Assembly: GCA_002796995.1 (NCBI GenBank)
Contig: PEKW01000008.1
Span: 124,001 to 188,000, forward strand
Origin: Rhizobium sp.
Lineage (GTDB): Bacteria; Pseudomonadota; Alphaproteobacteria; Rhizobiales; Rhizobiaceae
Direction of reading: 5' to 3'
DNA: 64,000 nt
Part shown: positions 31,273 through 40,093 of the stretch, piece by piece
How positions within the stretch are numbered: position 1 is the first letter of the stretch
Layout of the letters: every line of letters begins with the position of its first letter
The notes under the pieces: generated by a model
What the model saw: the letters and a program-made list of their open reading frames with translations, nothing else
The model's database searches: none
Told to the model about the DNA's origin: nothing
Program-made: the position numbers and the translations under genes

Positions 31273-31301
31273 GTTTAATCGCCGAAATGACGGACGACAA
31301 G
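31273..31301 (-). promoter_or_regulatory. Candidate sdhCDAB promoter
   Basis: On the minus strand CTTGTC (31301-31296) and TTAAAC (31278-31273) are 17 bases apart. The first matches the rhizobial -35 consensus CTTGAC in five of six positions; the second is a weaker -10. It lies in the 301-base region 31178-31478, which has no gene but also holds leader hairpins and a CtrA-type box. Confidence 0.35.
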
Positions 31302-31435
31302 CCCATTCGCTCGCCGATTCCATTTTAATCGATTGGGATGGATAGAACTTTATGCCAAGGCGCCGCGGTTAATCGTGTTTTGCTAAAAAATCACGTGCGG
31401 CAATGACTTTACCGGAAAAATCCGGCATGGTGGTC

Positions 31436-31451
31436 TTAACCATTTGTTAAC
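31436..31451 (+). promoter_or_regulatory. CtrA-type binding box
   Basis: TTAACCATTTGTTAAC matches the full CtrA consensus TTAA-N7-TTAAC exactly. It ends 27 bases before the ATG of the small secreted protein at 31479, so it could act at that gene's promoter, and it is about 260 bases upstream of sdhC on the other side. CtrA is the essential cell-cycle response regulator of alphaproteobacteria. Binding itself is inference. Confidence 0.55.
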
Positions 31452-31478
31452 CACCGAGATCCCGACGGAGAGGCATCC

Positions 31479-31853
31479 ATGATCACGCGTCTTGCCCGCA
31501 CCGGACTGGTCATTGCCGGCACCCTTTCGCTTCTGCTCAACGCCACCGGACTGAACGCCGGTGAATACGGTCACGGCTTCCATCCGCACCGTTACGGCCA
31601 CGGCCATCCGCATCGCGACGCGGTGGTCGGCGGCGCGGGCCTTCCCTCGGTGGTTCCGGGCATCGGCACCTTCGCCGGATCGATCTCGGCGGTGCGGGTG
31701 CGCGGCTCGGGCATCTATTTCGCCATCGAAGGGTCGCGCAGCGACGTCATTCCCTATCGCCCGCCGGTCGCCAAGATCATCGAGATCGACGCCGAGATGG
31801 ACGACAGCGCCTGCTCCTACGAGGCCGGCGTCTGCGTCATCCGCCCCCGGTGA
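31479..31853 (+). CDS. Small secreted His-rich protein of unknown function
   Basis: 124 aa. A signal peptide (TGLVIAGTLSLLLNATGLNAG) is followed by a His/Gly/Tyr-rich patch (EYGHGFHPHRYGHGHPHR, about residues 28-45) that could bind metal. A compact C-terminal part follows with a Cys pair (CSYEAGVC). I recognise no family. A good GGAGAGG ribosome site and a perfect CtrA-type box precede it. It converges on the methyltransferase gene with a 9-base gap. Confidence 0.75.
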   Translation: MITRLARTGLVIAGTLSLLLNATGLNAGEYGHGFHPHRYGHGHPHRDAVVGGAGLPSVVPGIGTFAGSISAVRVRGSGIYFAIEGSRSDVIPYRPPVAKIIEIDAEMDDSACSYEAGVCVIRPR

Positions 31854-31862
31854 CCTGACCGG

Positions 31863-32507
31863 TCAGCGGAAGCGCCAGACGGTGGTGTTCTTCACTTCGC
31901 TGTCTTCGAGAACGCGCGTGACCGGCACTTCATAGGTGGCGAGCGGCTCGAGCCTTTCGGTCGGCCGGTAGCTTCGCCCGGGATCGCCGACCAGCACACG
32001 CGTGCCGCCCGCTGAAAGACGCCCGAACCATTCGGTCAGCGCGCCGGCGAAATCCCGATCATAGAAGACGTCGCCGGCCAGCACGATATCCGCCTCGACC
32101 GGCGTGCCGATCAGGTCTTCCGCGGTAAAGCCGATCTCGACACCGTTCTCGACGGCATTGAGCCCGACCGCCGTCCCCGCCCATGGATCGATGTCGGCGG
32201 CAATAACTTCGGCTGCCCCGGCGAGCTTCGCGGCGATGGCGACCAGCCCGGAACCGCTGGCGAAATCGAGCACGCGCTTGCCGCGCACTTCTTCCGGATG
32301 ATCGAGGATATAGCGGGCCAGCCCCTGCCCGCCCGCCCAGGCAAAGGCCCAGAACGGCGGCGGCAGGCCGATCTCCTCGAGATCCTCTTCCGTCTTCAGC
32401 CAGAGGTCATGCACCTCGTTGGCCAGCAGCAGCCGGATTTCCGGCACATGCGGCGGCGCCATCAGGCTGGTATTGGCGCGGATGAAGCTCTCGGGATCGG
32501 TGTTCAA
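31863..32507 (-). CDS. METTL20-type protein lysine methyltransferase
   Basis: 214 aa seven-beta-strand SAM methyltransferase. FWAFAWAGGQGLARY (52-66) and VLVGDPGRSYRP mirror METTL20 (ETFBKMT). The SAM site is VLDFASGSG (79-87) with DIDPWAGT, and GDVFYD replaces the usual motif IV. From memory, the Agrobacterium homologue methylates electron-transfer flavoprotein beta and ribosomal protein L7/L12. The start is a TTG at 32507: GAGGAG precedes it by six bases and no in-frame ATG fits. Last gene of tsaD-gpsA-yciI-EVE-methyltransferase, 9 bases after the EVE gene. Confidence 0.88.
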   Translation of the reverse strand: MNTDPESFIRANTSLMAPPHVPEIRLLLANEVHDLWLKTEEDLEEIGLPPPFWAFAWAGGQGLARYILDHPEEVRGKRVLDFASGSGLVAIAAKLAGAAEVIAADIDPWAGTAVGLNAVENGVEIGFTAEDLIGTPVEADIVLAGDVFYDRDFAGALTEWFGRLSAGGTRVLVGDPGRSYRPTERLEPLATYEVPVTRVLEDSEVKNTTVWRFR

Positions 32508-32516
32508 GCCATCTCC

Positions 32517-32948
32517 TCAGCGCGGCGGATTGTCGAGGCCGCCCATGCGGCAGACTTCGAGATATTCCTCTTCCGTCACCGGCTGGACGGAGAGCCGCAT
32601 CGAGGTCACCAGCGCCATGTTGGCGAGCTTCGGATTGGCCTTGACGTCCTTCAGCGAGACCGGCTTCGGCATGTCGCAGACCGCGCGAATGTCGACGCAG
32701 TCCCAGCGGGCATCGCCCTCGGCAGTGGAATCGGGATGGGACAGCGCGCAGACTTCTGCGATGCCGACGACCTCCAGCCCCTCGTTCGAGTGGTAGAAGA
32801 AGCCCTTGTCGCCGATCTTCATGGCCCGCATGTTGTTGCGCGCCAGATAGTTACGCACGCCGGTCCATTCGGTTCCCTTCTCGCCCGCATCCTTCTGCAT
32901 CTGCCAGGACCACTTGAAGGGTTCGGACTTATAGAGCCAGAATGCCAT
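32517..32948 (-). CDS. EVE domain protein
   Basis: 143 aa, a single PUA-like EVE domain: MAFWLYKSEPFKWSW at the start, GVRNYLARNNMRAMKIGDKGFFYHSN in the middle, then the VGIAEV strand. EVE proteins are thought to bind modified bases in DNA or RNA, and some belong to modification-dependent restriction or tRNA-related systems. Here it stands alone with no nuclease. It is 6 bases after yciI and 9 bases before the methyltransferase; the same operon starts with tsaD, a tRNA modification gene. Confidence 0.93.
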   Translation of the reverse strand: MAFWLYKSEPFKWSWQMQKDAGEKGTEWTGVRNYLARNNMRAMKIGDKGFFYHSNEGLEVVGIAEVCALSHPDSTAEGDARWDCVDIRAVCDMPKPVSLKDVKANPKLANMALVTSMRLSVQPVTEEEYLEVCRMGGLDNPPR

Positions 32949-32954
32949 TCGCCC

Positions 32955-33248
32955 TCAAGCCTCCGGATTGTTGAAAACCCAGTTGTAGGGCTTGATCTCG
33001 ACATGGGCGAAGAGGCCGACCTGGGCATAGGGATCCTGCGCGGCGATCGCCTTGGCCGAATCGAGATCATCGGCGGCGATCAGCAGCATGGAGCCGCAGG
33101 GCTTGCCGTCGGCATCGAGGAACGGGCCGCCGATCTTCAGCGTGCCGGCGGCGTTGAGACCGTTCAGCCATTCGACATGGGTTGGGCGGGTTTCCATCCG
33201 GACGTTGAGATGTCCCGGCTTGTCGGTGCAGATCACGGCAAACAGCAT
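32955..33248 (-). CDS. YciI-like protein
   Basis: 97 aa from MLFAVICTDKPG at 33248, preceded by a strong AAGGAGA. It has the ferredoxin-like YciI fold, with the conserved His (RPTHVEWL), GGPFLDADGKPCGSMLL and DPYAQVGLFAHVEIKPY. Family members are small and possibly enzymatic (a muconolactone-isomerase-like dimer) but mostly uncharacterised. Same operon as gpsA (35-base gap) and the EVE gene. Confidence 0.93.
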   Translation of the reverse strand: MLFAVICTDKPGHLNVRMETRPTHVEWLNGLNAAGTLKIGGPFLDADGKPCGSMLLIAADDLDSAKAIAAQDPYAQVGLFAHVEIKPYNWVFNNPEA

Positions 33249-33283
33249 GTTCTCGTCTCTCCTTGGTTCTCGTAGAAAGCCCG

Positions 33284-34273
33284 TCACTCGGTGGTGATCG
33301 GGCGCGACATCAGTTGCTCGATGGCCGTCGGGATGTCGAGGCTTCCCTCGATGACCGCGGCAACGGCATCGGTGATCGGCATGTCGACCGCGCATCCCTC
33401 GGCCAGACGCGAGGCGACGGCCGCGGCGAAGGCGCCCTCGACCAGTTGCCCGCGGGAAAAGTCGATCGGCTCGCCACGCCCCAGCGAAATGCCGAAGCGC
33501 AGATTGCGCGACTGATGGCTGGTCGCGGTCAGGACGAGGTCGCCGAGGCCCGACAGGCCCCGGACAGTATCCGCCTTGCCGCCCATGGCGGCAACCAGCC
33601 GCGACATTTCCGCAAGGCCGCGCGAGATCAGCGCGGCACGGGCGGAATCGCCGAGCCCCATACCCTCGACGATGCCGCAGGCGATCGCCAGCACGTTCTT
33701 CAGCGCACCGCCGAGCTGAACGCCGATCCGGTCGTCGGACGCATAGAGGCGGAAGGTGCGGCCGGAAATGGCATGCGCCAGCCGTTCCGCGGTGGCGAGG
33801 TCGGCGGCCGAGATCGCCATGGCCGTCGGCAGGCCGCGCGCGATGTCGGCGGCAAAGCCCGGGCCGGACAGCGCGGCGATCGCATGATGCGGCAGCGCCT
33901 CCTCGAGCACGTCGGTCAGCAGCCGGGCGGACGCCCGGTCGATGCCCTTGGCGCAGGTGACGACGGTCGCGCCCTCGGCCAGATTGGGACCATAGTGCCG
34001 CGCGGCCTCGACCTGGGCCTGCGACGGCATGGCGAAAAGCACGATGCCGGCCTTGGAGATCACGTCGGGATCCGCGCTGAAATCGAGCGTATCCGGCAGC
34101 CGTATCCCCGGCAGGGCCGCCTCGTGAATGCGGTTTTCCTGCAGATCGGCGATGAGGGTCGCATCCCGGCCGAGAAGCGTGGTTTCGACTCTGCCCTCCG
34201 ACGCCATGACGGCCGCAAGCGCCGTGCCGAAGGCGCCCGAACCGATGACGACGACGCGTTCAGTCCCGTTCAT
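33284..34273 (-). CDS. gpsA: Glycerol-3-phosphate dehydrogenase [NAD(P)+]
   Basis: 329 aa. Makes sn-glycerol 3-phosphate from dihydroxyacetone phosphate for phospholipid synthesis. The N-terminal [10 protein letters not shown] (11-20) binds NAD(P). The catalytic Lys-containing [14 protein letters not shown] and the C-terminal [17 protein letters not shown] block are present. Its ATG overlaps the tsaD stop by four bases (ATGA), so it is translationally coupled to tsaD. Confidence 0.97.
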   Translation of the reverse strand: MNGTERVVVIGSGAFGTALAAVMASEGRVETTLLGRDATLIADLQENRIHEAALPGIRLPDTLDFSADPDVISKAGIVLFAMPSQAQVEAARHYGPNLAEGATVVTCAKGIDRASARLLTDVLEEALPHHAIAALSGPGFAADIARGLPTAMAISAADLATAERLAHAISGRTFRLYASDDRIGVQLGGALKNVLAIACGIVEGMGLGDSARAALISRGLAEMSRLVAAMGGKADTVRGLSGLGDLVLTATSHQSRNLRFGISLGRGEPIDFSRGQLVEGAFAAAVASRLAEGCAVDMPITDAVAAVIEGSLDIPTAIEQLMSRPITTE

Positions 34274-35367
34274 GCCTTTGCTCCACGCTTGCCGTGGCCG
34301 ATCACCGCCTTAGCCTCGCCGTCGAGCGGCCAGCGCGAGCGCGGCTGCACGTCGAGCGGATCGGCCGGCAGGCCGAGCGCCATGCGCTCCAGGCCGGCCC
34401 AGGCGATCATCACGGCATTGTCGGTGCACAGGTGAAGTGGCGGGGCGACGAAACGGAAACCGTGCCGGTCGCAGAGCAATTGCAGGGTCCGTCGCAATTC
34501 CTTGTTCGCCGCAACGCCACCGGCGACCACCAGCGCGGGCACGCGGTCATGCTGCGGGAACTCGGCGAGGAACCGCTGCAGGCCGCGGCCGATCCGGTCG
34601 TCGAGCGTGCGCGAAATGGCCCGCTGGAAGGAGGCGCAGATGTCGGAGATATCCTGATCGTTGACCGGGGCGATGCTCTCGGCCGCCTGGCGCACCGCCG
34701 TCTTCAGCCCGGAGAAGGAGAAATCGAGCCGTGCCTCGCCGACCAGCGGCCGGGGGAAGTCGAACCGCTTCGCCTCGCCCTTTGCCGCGGCCTTCTCGAC
34801 CTCCGGCCCCCCAGGATAGGGCAGGCCGAGCAGCTTGGCCGTCTTGTCGAAGGCCTCGCCCAGCGCATCATCGATCGTCGTGCCCCAGCGCTCGTAGTCG
34901 CCGACGCCGCGCACCAGCACCAGCTGGGTGTGGCCGCCGGAGACGAGCAGCATCAGATAGGGAAATGTGAGGCTGTCCGTCAGCCGCGCCGTCAACGCGT
35001 GGCCTTCGAGATGGTTGACCGCGTAGAGCGGCTTGCCCGTCGCCCGCGCGATCGCCTTCCCGGTCATCAGCCCGACCAGAAGCCCGCCGATCAGGCCGGG
35101 GCCGGCGGTGGCTGCAATCGCATCGATATCGGACAGTCGTGTTCCGGCGCGCGTGAGCGCCCCCTCGATCAGGCTGTCGAGGGCGTCGACATGGGCCCGC
35201 GCCGCGATTTCCGGGACGACGCCGCCATAGGCGCTGTGCTCGTCGAGCTGGCTGAGGACCACATCCGCCTCGACCAGGCCGGTGCCGTCGTCGAAGCGGG
35301 AAACGACCGCCGCGGCCGTTTCGTCACAACTGGTCTCGATGCCGAGAATGCGTAGTTTGGAGCCCAT
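34270..35367 (-). CDS. tsaD: tRNA threonylcarbamoyladenosine biosynthesis protein TsaD
   Basis: 365 aa. Catalytic subunit that transfers threonylcarbamoyl to A37 of ANN-decoding tRNAs together with TsaB, TsaE and TsaC. The ASKHA fold motifs are clear: [10 protein letters not shown] at 8-17, metal-binding His119 and His123 in NHLEGH, and [11 protein letters not shown]. First gene of a five-gene run and divergent from hemC. The TsaD-GpsA neighbourhood is widely seen in alphaproteobacteria. Confidence 0.98.
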   Translation of the reverse strand: MGSKLRILGIETSCDETAAAVVSRFDDGTGLVEADVVLSQLDEHSAYGGVVPEIAARAHVDALDSLIEGALTRAGTRLSDIDAIAATAGPGLIGGLLVGLMTGKAIARATGKPLYAVNHLEGHALTARLTDSLTFPYLMLLVSGGHTQLVLVRGVGDYERWGTTIDDALGEAFDKTAKLLGLPYPGGPEVEKAAAKGEAKRFDFPRPLVGEARLDFSFSGLKTAVRQAAESIAPVNDQDISDICASFQRAISRTLDDRIGRGLQRFLAEFPQHDRVPALVVAGGVAANKELRRTLQLLCDRHGFRFVAPPLHLCTDNAVMIAWAGLERMALGLPADPLDVQPRSRWPLDGEAKAVIGHGKRGAKA

Positions 35368-35440
35368 TTGCCCTGTTCATTGATTGCGATGACCGGGAAA
35401 CCCGTCTACGAGGACTGTCGGTAACAACGGATCAGATCGG

Positions 35441-36370
35441 ATGCAAACAAAACCTTTTCGCATCGGCACGCGCGGCAGCCCGCTCGCTCTGGCGCAGGCT
35501 TACGAGACCCGTGACCGACTGATGGCGGCCCATGGCCTGCCGCAGGCGTTGTTCGAGGTCGTCGTGCTGTCGACCCAGGGCGACCGGATCACCGACCGCC
35601 CGCTTTCGGAAATCGGTGGCAAGGGCCTGTTCACCGAGGAGCTGGAACAGCAATTGCTGTCCGGCGACCTGGATTTCGCCGTGCACTCCTCGAAGGACAT
35701 GCCAACCAAGTTGCCGGAGGGCCTGGTCCTCTCCGCCTATCTGCCGCGCGAGGACGTTCGTGACGCCTTCATTGGCGCGGCCGCACCGAAGCTCACCGAG
35801 TTGCCGCACGGCGCGACCGTCGGCTCCTCGTCGCTGCGGCGCCAAGCGCTGATCCGTCGCCTGCGCCCCGATCTTAACGTCATCCCCTTCCGCGGGCTTG
35901 TCGACACCCGTCTGCGCAAACTTGCCGAAGGCCAGGTCGATGCGACGCTGCTTGCCTATGCCGGCCTCAGACGCCTCGGCAAACAGGACGTGCCGACCGA
36001 ACTGCTCGACCCGAAGGAATTTCCGCCGGCCCCCGCCCAGGGCGCGATCTGTATCGAGAGCCGGATCGGCGACGACAGGATCAATGACCTGCTGGAAGCG
36101 ATCAATGATCGCGCCACCTTCGACGCGGTCAGCTGCGAGCGCGCTTTCCTGGCCGCCCTCGACGGTTCCTGCCGCACGCCGATCGCCGGCTATGCGCGTT
36201 GCGACGGAGACACACTCACCTTCTCGGGCATGATCCTGACGCCCGACGGTGCGCGGTTCCATGAGATCGAGACGGGAGGCGCCCGCGCCGACGCCGTCGC
36301 CATCGGCCGGGCCGCCGGCGAGGCGATCCGCGCCAAGGCCGGCCCCGACTTCTTCGCCAGCTGGAACTGA
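35441..36370 (+). CDS. hemC: Porphobilinogen deaminase (hydroxymethylbilane synthase)
   Basis: 309 aa. Polymerises four porphobilinogens into hydroxymethylbilane. The catalytic Asp86 is in HSSKDMPT, the substrate-binding Arg pair is in GSSSLRRQA (128-136), and Cys244 in GSCRTPIAG anchors the dipyrromethane cofactor. It begins the plus-strand haem cluster and is followed after 3 bases by hemD. Confidence 0.98.
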   Translation: MQTKPFRIGTRGSPLALAQAYETRDRLMAAHGLPQALFEVVVLSTQGDRITDRPLSEIGGKGLFTEELEQQLLSGDLDFAVHSSKDMPTKLPEGLVLSAYLPREDVRDAFIGAAAPKLTELPHGATVGSSSLRRQALIRRLRPDLNVIPFRGLVDTRLRKLAEGQVDATLLAYAGLRRLGKQDVPTELLDPKEFPPAPAQGAICIESRIGDDRINDLLEAINDRATFDAVSCERAFLAALDGSCRTPIAGYARCDGDTLTFSGMILTPDGARFHEIETGGARADAVAIGRAAGEAIRAKAGPDFFASWN

Positions 36371-36373
36371 GCC

Positions 36374-37099
36374 ATGCGCGTTCTGGTGACGCGCCCCGAA
36401 CCGGCCGCAAGCCGCACCGCTGCCGAACTCAGGCGGCGCGGCCACGAGCCGCTGCTGCTGCCGCTAGCCGTCGCCGAGCACGACGTCGACGCCCTGGCCG
36501 CAGCCCTTGCGCGCCCTCATGCCGCGGTCGCCGTGACAAGTGCCGAGGCGATCCGCGCCTTGCATGCCCTGCCCGATCTCCCGCCCGCACTTTTCGACAT
36601 GGCCTGCTTTGCCGTCGGCGAAAGCACGGCGACGGCCGCCTGGAACCTCGGCTTTCGCAATGTGGCGGCCGGTGACAATGACGGGACGACCCTTGCCCGG
36701 ATGATCGCCGGGCAGACGGATCCGGCGTTCACCCCGGACCGGCCCCTTCTCTATCTCGCCGGCAGCCCGCGCGCCCCAGGCTTCGAGAGCGAACTCGCAG
36801 CCTTCGATGTGCCGGTCGCGATCTGCGAATGTTATCGCATGCGCCCGCTCGCCCCCTCCACGTCCGAGATCATGCACGTGCTCGGCACGGATCCCGTCGA
36901 TGTCGTCCTGCTCTATTCGAGCGAGAGCGCCCGCCGCCTGTTCGACCTGCCCCTGCCGAAGCCCGGCCAGGCCTTGCTCTCCGGCGCCCGCATTCTCTGC
37001 CTGAGCGAGAAAATCGCGGGCGTGGTGCCGGAATTCTTCCGCTCGAAAACGCAGGTCGCACCGGCTCCGACCGAGGCATCGCTCCTCTCCCTACTCTAA
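36374..37099 (+). CDS. hemD: Uroporphyrinogen-III synthase
   Basis: 241 aa, the usual HemD size. The sequence is divergent, as in this family generally, but the start VLVTRPEPAASRTAAELRRRGHEPLLLP, the AVGESTAT loop and the final DVVLLYSSESAR block fit the two-lobed fold. It cyclises hydroxymethylbilane made by HemC, and the 3-base gap after hemC supports the call. Confidence 0.92.
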   Translation: MRVLVTRPEPAASRTAAELRRRGHEPLLLPLAVAEHDVDALAAALARPHAAVAVTSAEAIRALHALPDLPPALFDMACFAVGESTATAAWNLGFRNVAAGDNDGTTLARMIAGQTDPAFTPDRPLLYLAGSPRAPGFESELAAFDVPVAICECYRMRPLAPSTSEIMHVLGTDPVDVVLLYSSESARRLFDLPLPKPGQALLSGARILCLSEKIAGVVPEFFRSKTQVAPAPTEASLLSLL

Positions 37100-37187
37100 G
37101 GTCGCGGGCCAAATTTGATCTTCGCCCTTTCTTTCCCCCGCCCGACTGACTAGTTTTAAGGGACCGCAGGGAAATGAAGAGGTTGAC

Positions 37188-38480
37188 ATGGTTTCCGGAA
37201 AGCCGCCCCGCCGCTCGAAGTCGCCCAACGACCCGGTCACCATCGACCTGACGGCCGAGTCGGTAAATGCCGATGCCTCCACCGAGCGCGAACCCACCGA
37301 CACGCCCGACATCGCCGAAACGGTGATGGCCGGCACTGCAAGCGCATCCTTCGACGACGTGCAACCGGCGGCAGCCGAGCCTTCGCCGGCAGCACCGGAA
37401 GGCGCATCGACCGAGGAGGTTGCCGAACCGGCCGCCGAAGCCGCCTGGCCGCCCGAAGCGCCGGCGGAAAGCACCGCCACTGCCCCGGAACCGCCGCCAC
37501 GCGAGGCGCCCCAACCGGCAAGATCCGGTCCGGCCCTGCCGGCAATGGTCGCCGCCGGCATTTTCGGCGGCCTCGTGGCGTTGGCCGGCGCCGGCAGCAT
37601 GCAATATGCCGGTTACCTGCCGGCGATCGCACCACCAACCGCCGCACCCGCCGATACGTCCGGCCTGTCCGCCGAGATCGAAACCCTGAAATCGCAGATC
37701 GCCAGCCTCTCCAGTGCTCCGGCCGCGACCGATCCCCGCCTGGAAGAACGGCTGGCCGCCCTGGAAGGGTCGGTTGCCAGCCAGGCGGCTGCAGCGCCCG
37801 ACGCTGCGGCGCTCGAAGAACTGCGGCAGAAGCTTGCCCAGGCCGACGAGGCGATCGCCGCCCTGAAGGGCGAAATCGCCGGCAATGCCAGCGCACTTGG
37901 CGATGCCGAGACCCGTCTCACCGAACGTCTCGCGGAAGCGGAGAAGAAGCTCGATGCACCGCGCACCGACGTCGAGATGGCGAAGGCGATCGCGCTCACC
38001 GCACTGAAATCCGCGACCGAGCGCGGCGGTCCCTTCATGGCCGAGCTCGATGCGCTGGCCAGCATCTCGCCCGACGATCCCGCCGTCGCGGGGCTGCGCC
38101 CGCACGCTGCGACTGGCGTCGCCTCGCGCGCCGAACTCGTGCGCAAGTTCGGCGACGTCGCCGACACCATCCTCGCCGCCATCCATCAGCCCGACCCCAA
38201 CGAGGGCATCGGCCAGCGCCTGCTGTCCAGCGCGCTCTCGGTGGTCAAGGTCCGCCCGGTCGGCAATGTCGAAGGCGCGACTCCCGAGGCGATCCTCGCA
38301 CGCATGGAAGACAAGCTGCAGAACGGCGACCTCAAGGGCGCCGCCCTCGAATGGGAAAGCTTGCCAGACGCCGGCAAGGCCGTATCCACCGACTACGTGT
38401 CGATGCTCAAGACCCGGATCGATATCGAGGCGCTGGTCGGCGATGCGCTCGCCGCCGTCGTCAGCGGCAAGAAGGGCTGA
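37188..38480 (+). CDS. Mitofilin/Mic60-family inner membrane protein
   Basis: 430 aa. A Pro/Ala/Glu-rich cytoplasmic stretch (1-115) precedes one membrane helix (about 118-142, AMVAAGIFGGLVALAGAG). A periplasmic coiled coil (about 155-260) and a C-terminal mitofilin signature domain (ALKSATERGGPFMAELDAL to the end) follow. In alphaproteobacteria Mic60 shapes intracytoplasmic membranes and is typically encoded among haem genes, as here between hemD and hemY. GAGG precedes the ATG by five bases. Confidence 0.88.
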   Translation: MVSGKPPRRSKSPNDPVTIDLTAESVNADASTEREPTDTPDIAETVMAGTASASFDDVQPAAAEPSPAAPEGASTEEVAEPAAEAAWPPEAPAESTATAPEPPPREAPQPARSGPALPAMVAAGIFGGLVALAGAGSMQYAGYLPAIAPPTAAPADTSGLSAEIETLKSQIASLSSAPAATDPRLEERLAALEGSVASQAAAAPDAAALEELRQKLAQADEAIAALKGEIAGNASALGDAETRLTERLAEAEKKLDAPRTDVEMAKAIALTALKSATERGGPFMAELDALASISPDDPAVAGLRPHAATGVASRAELVRKFGDVADTILAAIHQPDPNEGIGQRLLSSALSVVKVRPVGNVEGATPEAILARMEDKLQNGDLKGAALEWESLPDAGKAVSTDYVSMLKTRIDIEALVGDALAAVVSGKKG

Positions 38481-38491
38481 GGAAGCAATCC

Positions 38492-40084
38492 ATGCTGAGA
38501 ATTCTGTTCTTCATCCTCACCATCCTCACCCTCGGCTTCGGCTTTGCCTGGCTCGCCGACCGCCCCGGCTCGCTGTCGATCCTCTGGCAGGGTCAGCTGA
38601 TCGAGATGAGCCTGATGGTCGCGGCCTCGATACTGCTCGCCATCATCGCCGGCTTCATGGTGATCTGGTGGTTCGTCCGCATGCTGTGGACCTCGCCCCA
38701 TTCGGTGCGCCGCTATTTCCGCGCGCGCACCCGTGACCGCGGCTACCAGGCGCTGTCGACCGGGCTGATCGCGGCCGGCGCCGGCAATGCGGCCCTCGCC
38801 CACAAGATGAGCGCCCGGGCCCGCGGCCTGCTACGCGCCGACCAGGAACCGCTGATTTTGGTGCTCGACGCCCAGACGGCGGTGATCGAAGGCCGCCACG
38901 ACGAGGCGCGCCGGTTGTTCCAGCAGATGGCCGACGATCCCGAAACCCGCGAACTGGGGTTGCGTGGCCTCTATGTCGAGGCAGACCGGCTCGGCGCCTA
39001 CGAGGCGGCGCGGCAGTACGCCGAAACTGCGGCGGAAAGCGCGCCCTACCTGCCCTGGGCCGCCAAGGCGACGCTCGAATATCGCTGCCGCGTCGGCAAC
39101 TGGGACGATTCGATCCGCCTGCTCGACCAGCAGCGGGTCGCCCATGTGATCAACCGCCCCGATGCGGAACGCCTGAAGGCCGTGCTTCTCACGGCAAAGG
39201 CCGAGGATCGGTTGGAAAGCGAACCCGTAGCCGCTCGCGACAACGCGCTCCAGGCGCTGAAGCTTGCCAAGGATCTCGTTCCGGCCGCGATCGTCGCGGC
39301 CAAGGCCTATCTGCGCGAGGACAACCTGCGCAAGGCCTCGAGCGTGCTGGAACAGGTGTGGAAGCTCAACCCGCATCCGGAGATCGCCCATGCCTATCTG
39401 CGTGCCCGCGGCGGTGACAGCGCCGTCGACCGGCTGAAGCGCGCCGAACGCCTGGAATCACTGCGAACCAACAATGTCGAGTCCCTGCTGATCGTCGCCG
39501 AAGCGGCCCTCGATGCGCAGGACTTCGCGAAGGCCCGCGCCAAGGCGGAGGCCGCCGCGCGCATGCATTCGAGCGAGCGCGTCTATCTGCTGCTCGCCGA
39601 CATCGAGGAGGCCGAGACCGGCGACCAGGGCCGCATCCGTCACTGGATGGCACAGGCGCTGAAGGCCGGCCGCGATCCGGCCTGGGTCGCCGACGGCTAC
39701 GTCTCCGACAAATGGCTGCCGCTCTCGCCGGTGACCGGAAAGCTCGATGCCTTCGAGTGGAAGGTGCCCTTCGACCAGCTGGAAGGCCCGGTCGAGGAGG
39801 GTGCGGTCAGCAGCGCCACGATCGCCCTTGAAACGCTTCCGCCGGTCAGCACGGTCGATACCGAACGCTCAACGGCGGCGGCTGCGCCGGTGAGCGTGGT
39901 TCCGGCCAGCGAAACCGCACCGCCGGCAGCACCGGTCAAGCCCGTCCCCGCGCGCGACGAAAGGAAGCCGAAGCCGGAGCAGTCACCCGAACCGTTCTTC
40001 GGCCGTCCGCCGGACGATCCGGGTGTTCGCGAAGGCGCCCAGCCCAGCGGCGGCGACCCGAAATCCCGACTGAAGCTGTTCTGA
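38492..40084 (+). CDS. hemY: HemY protein
   Basis: 530 aa from MLRILFFILTI at 38492, 11 bases after mic60; an in-frame extension upstream overlaps mic60 and is not supported. Two N-terminal membrane helices (about 2-21 and 40-62) precede the HemY_N region (FVRMLWTSPHSVRRYFRARTRDRGYQALS) and a series of TPR repeats. The tail is Pro-rich and disordered. HemY is a membrane TPR protein of uncertain haem-related role, unrelated to protoporphyrinogen oxidase of the same name. Confidence 0.93.
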   Translation: MLRILFFILTILTLGFGFAWLADRPGSLSILWQGQLIEMSLMVAASILLAIIAGFMVIWWFVRMLWTSPHSVRRYFRARTRDRGYQALSTGLIAAGAGNAALAHKMSARARGLLRADQEPLILVLDAQTAVIEGRHDEARRLFQQMADDPETRELGLRGLYVEADRLGAYEAARQYAETAAESAPYLPWAAKATLEYRCRVGNWDDSIRLLDQQRVAHVINRPDAERLKAVLLTAKAEDRLESEPVAARDNALQALKLAKDLVPAAIVAAKAYLREDNLRKASSVLEQVWKLNPHPEIAHAYLRARGGDSAVDRLKRAERLESLRTNNVESLLIVAEAALDAQDFAKARAKAEAAARMHSSERVYLLLADIEEAETGDQGRIRHWMAQALKAGRDPAWVADGYVSDKWLPLSPVTGKLDAFEWKVPFDQLEGPVEEGAVSSATIALETLPPVSTVDTERSTAAAAPVSVVPASETAPPAAPVKPVPARDERKPKPEQSPEPFFGRPPDDPGVREGAQPSGGDPKSRLKLF

Positions 40085-40093
40085 GGAGGCCAA

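Noticed and set aside
32517..32948. EVE gene as part of a modification-dependent restriction system
   Set aside because: No nuclease (McrB, HNH or similar) domain is fused or adjacent, and the neighbours are housekeeping genes.
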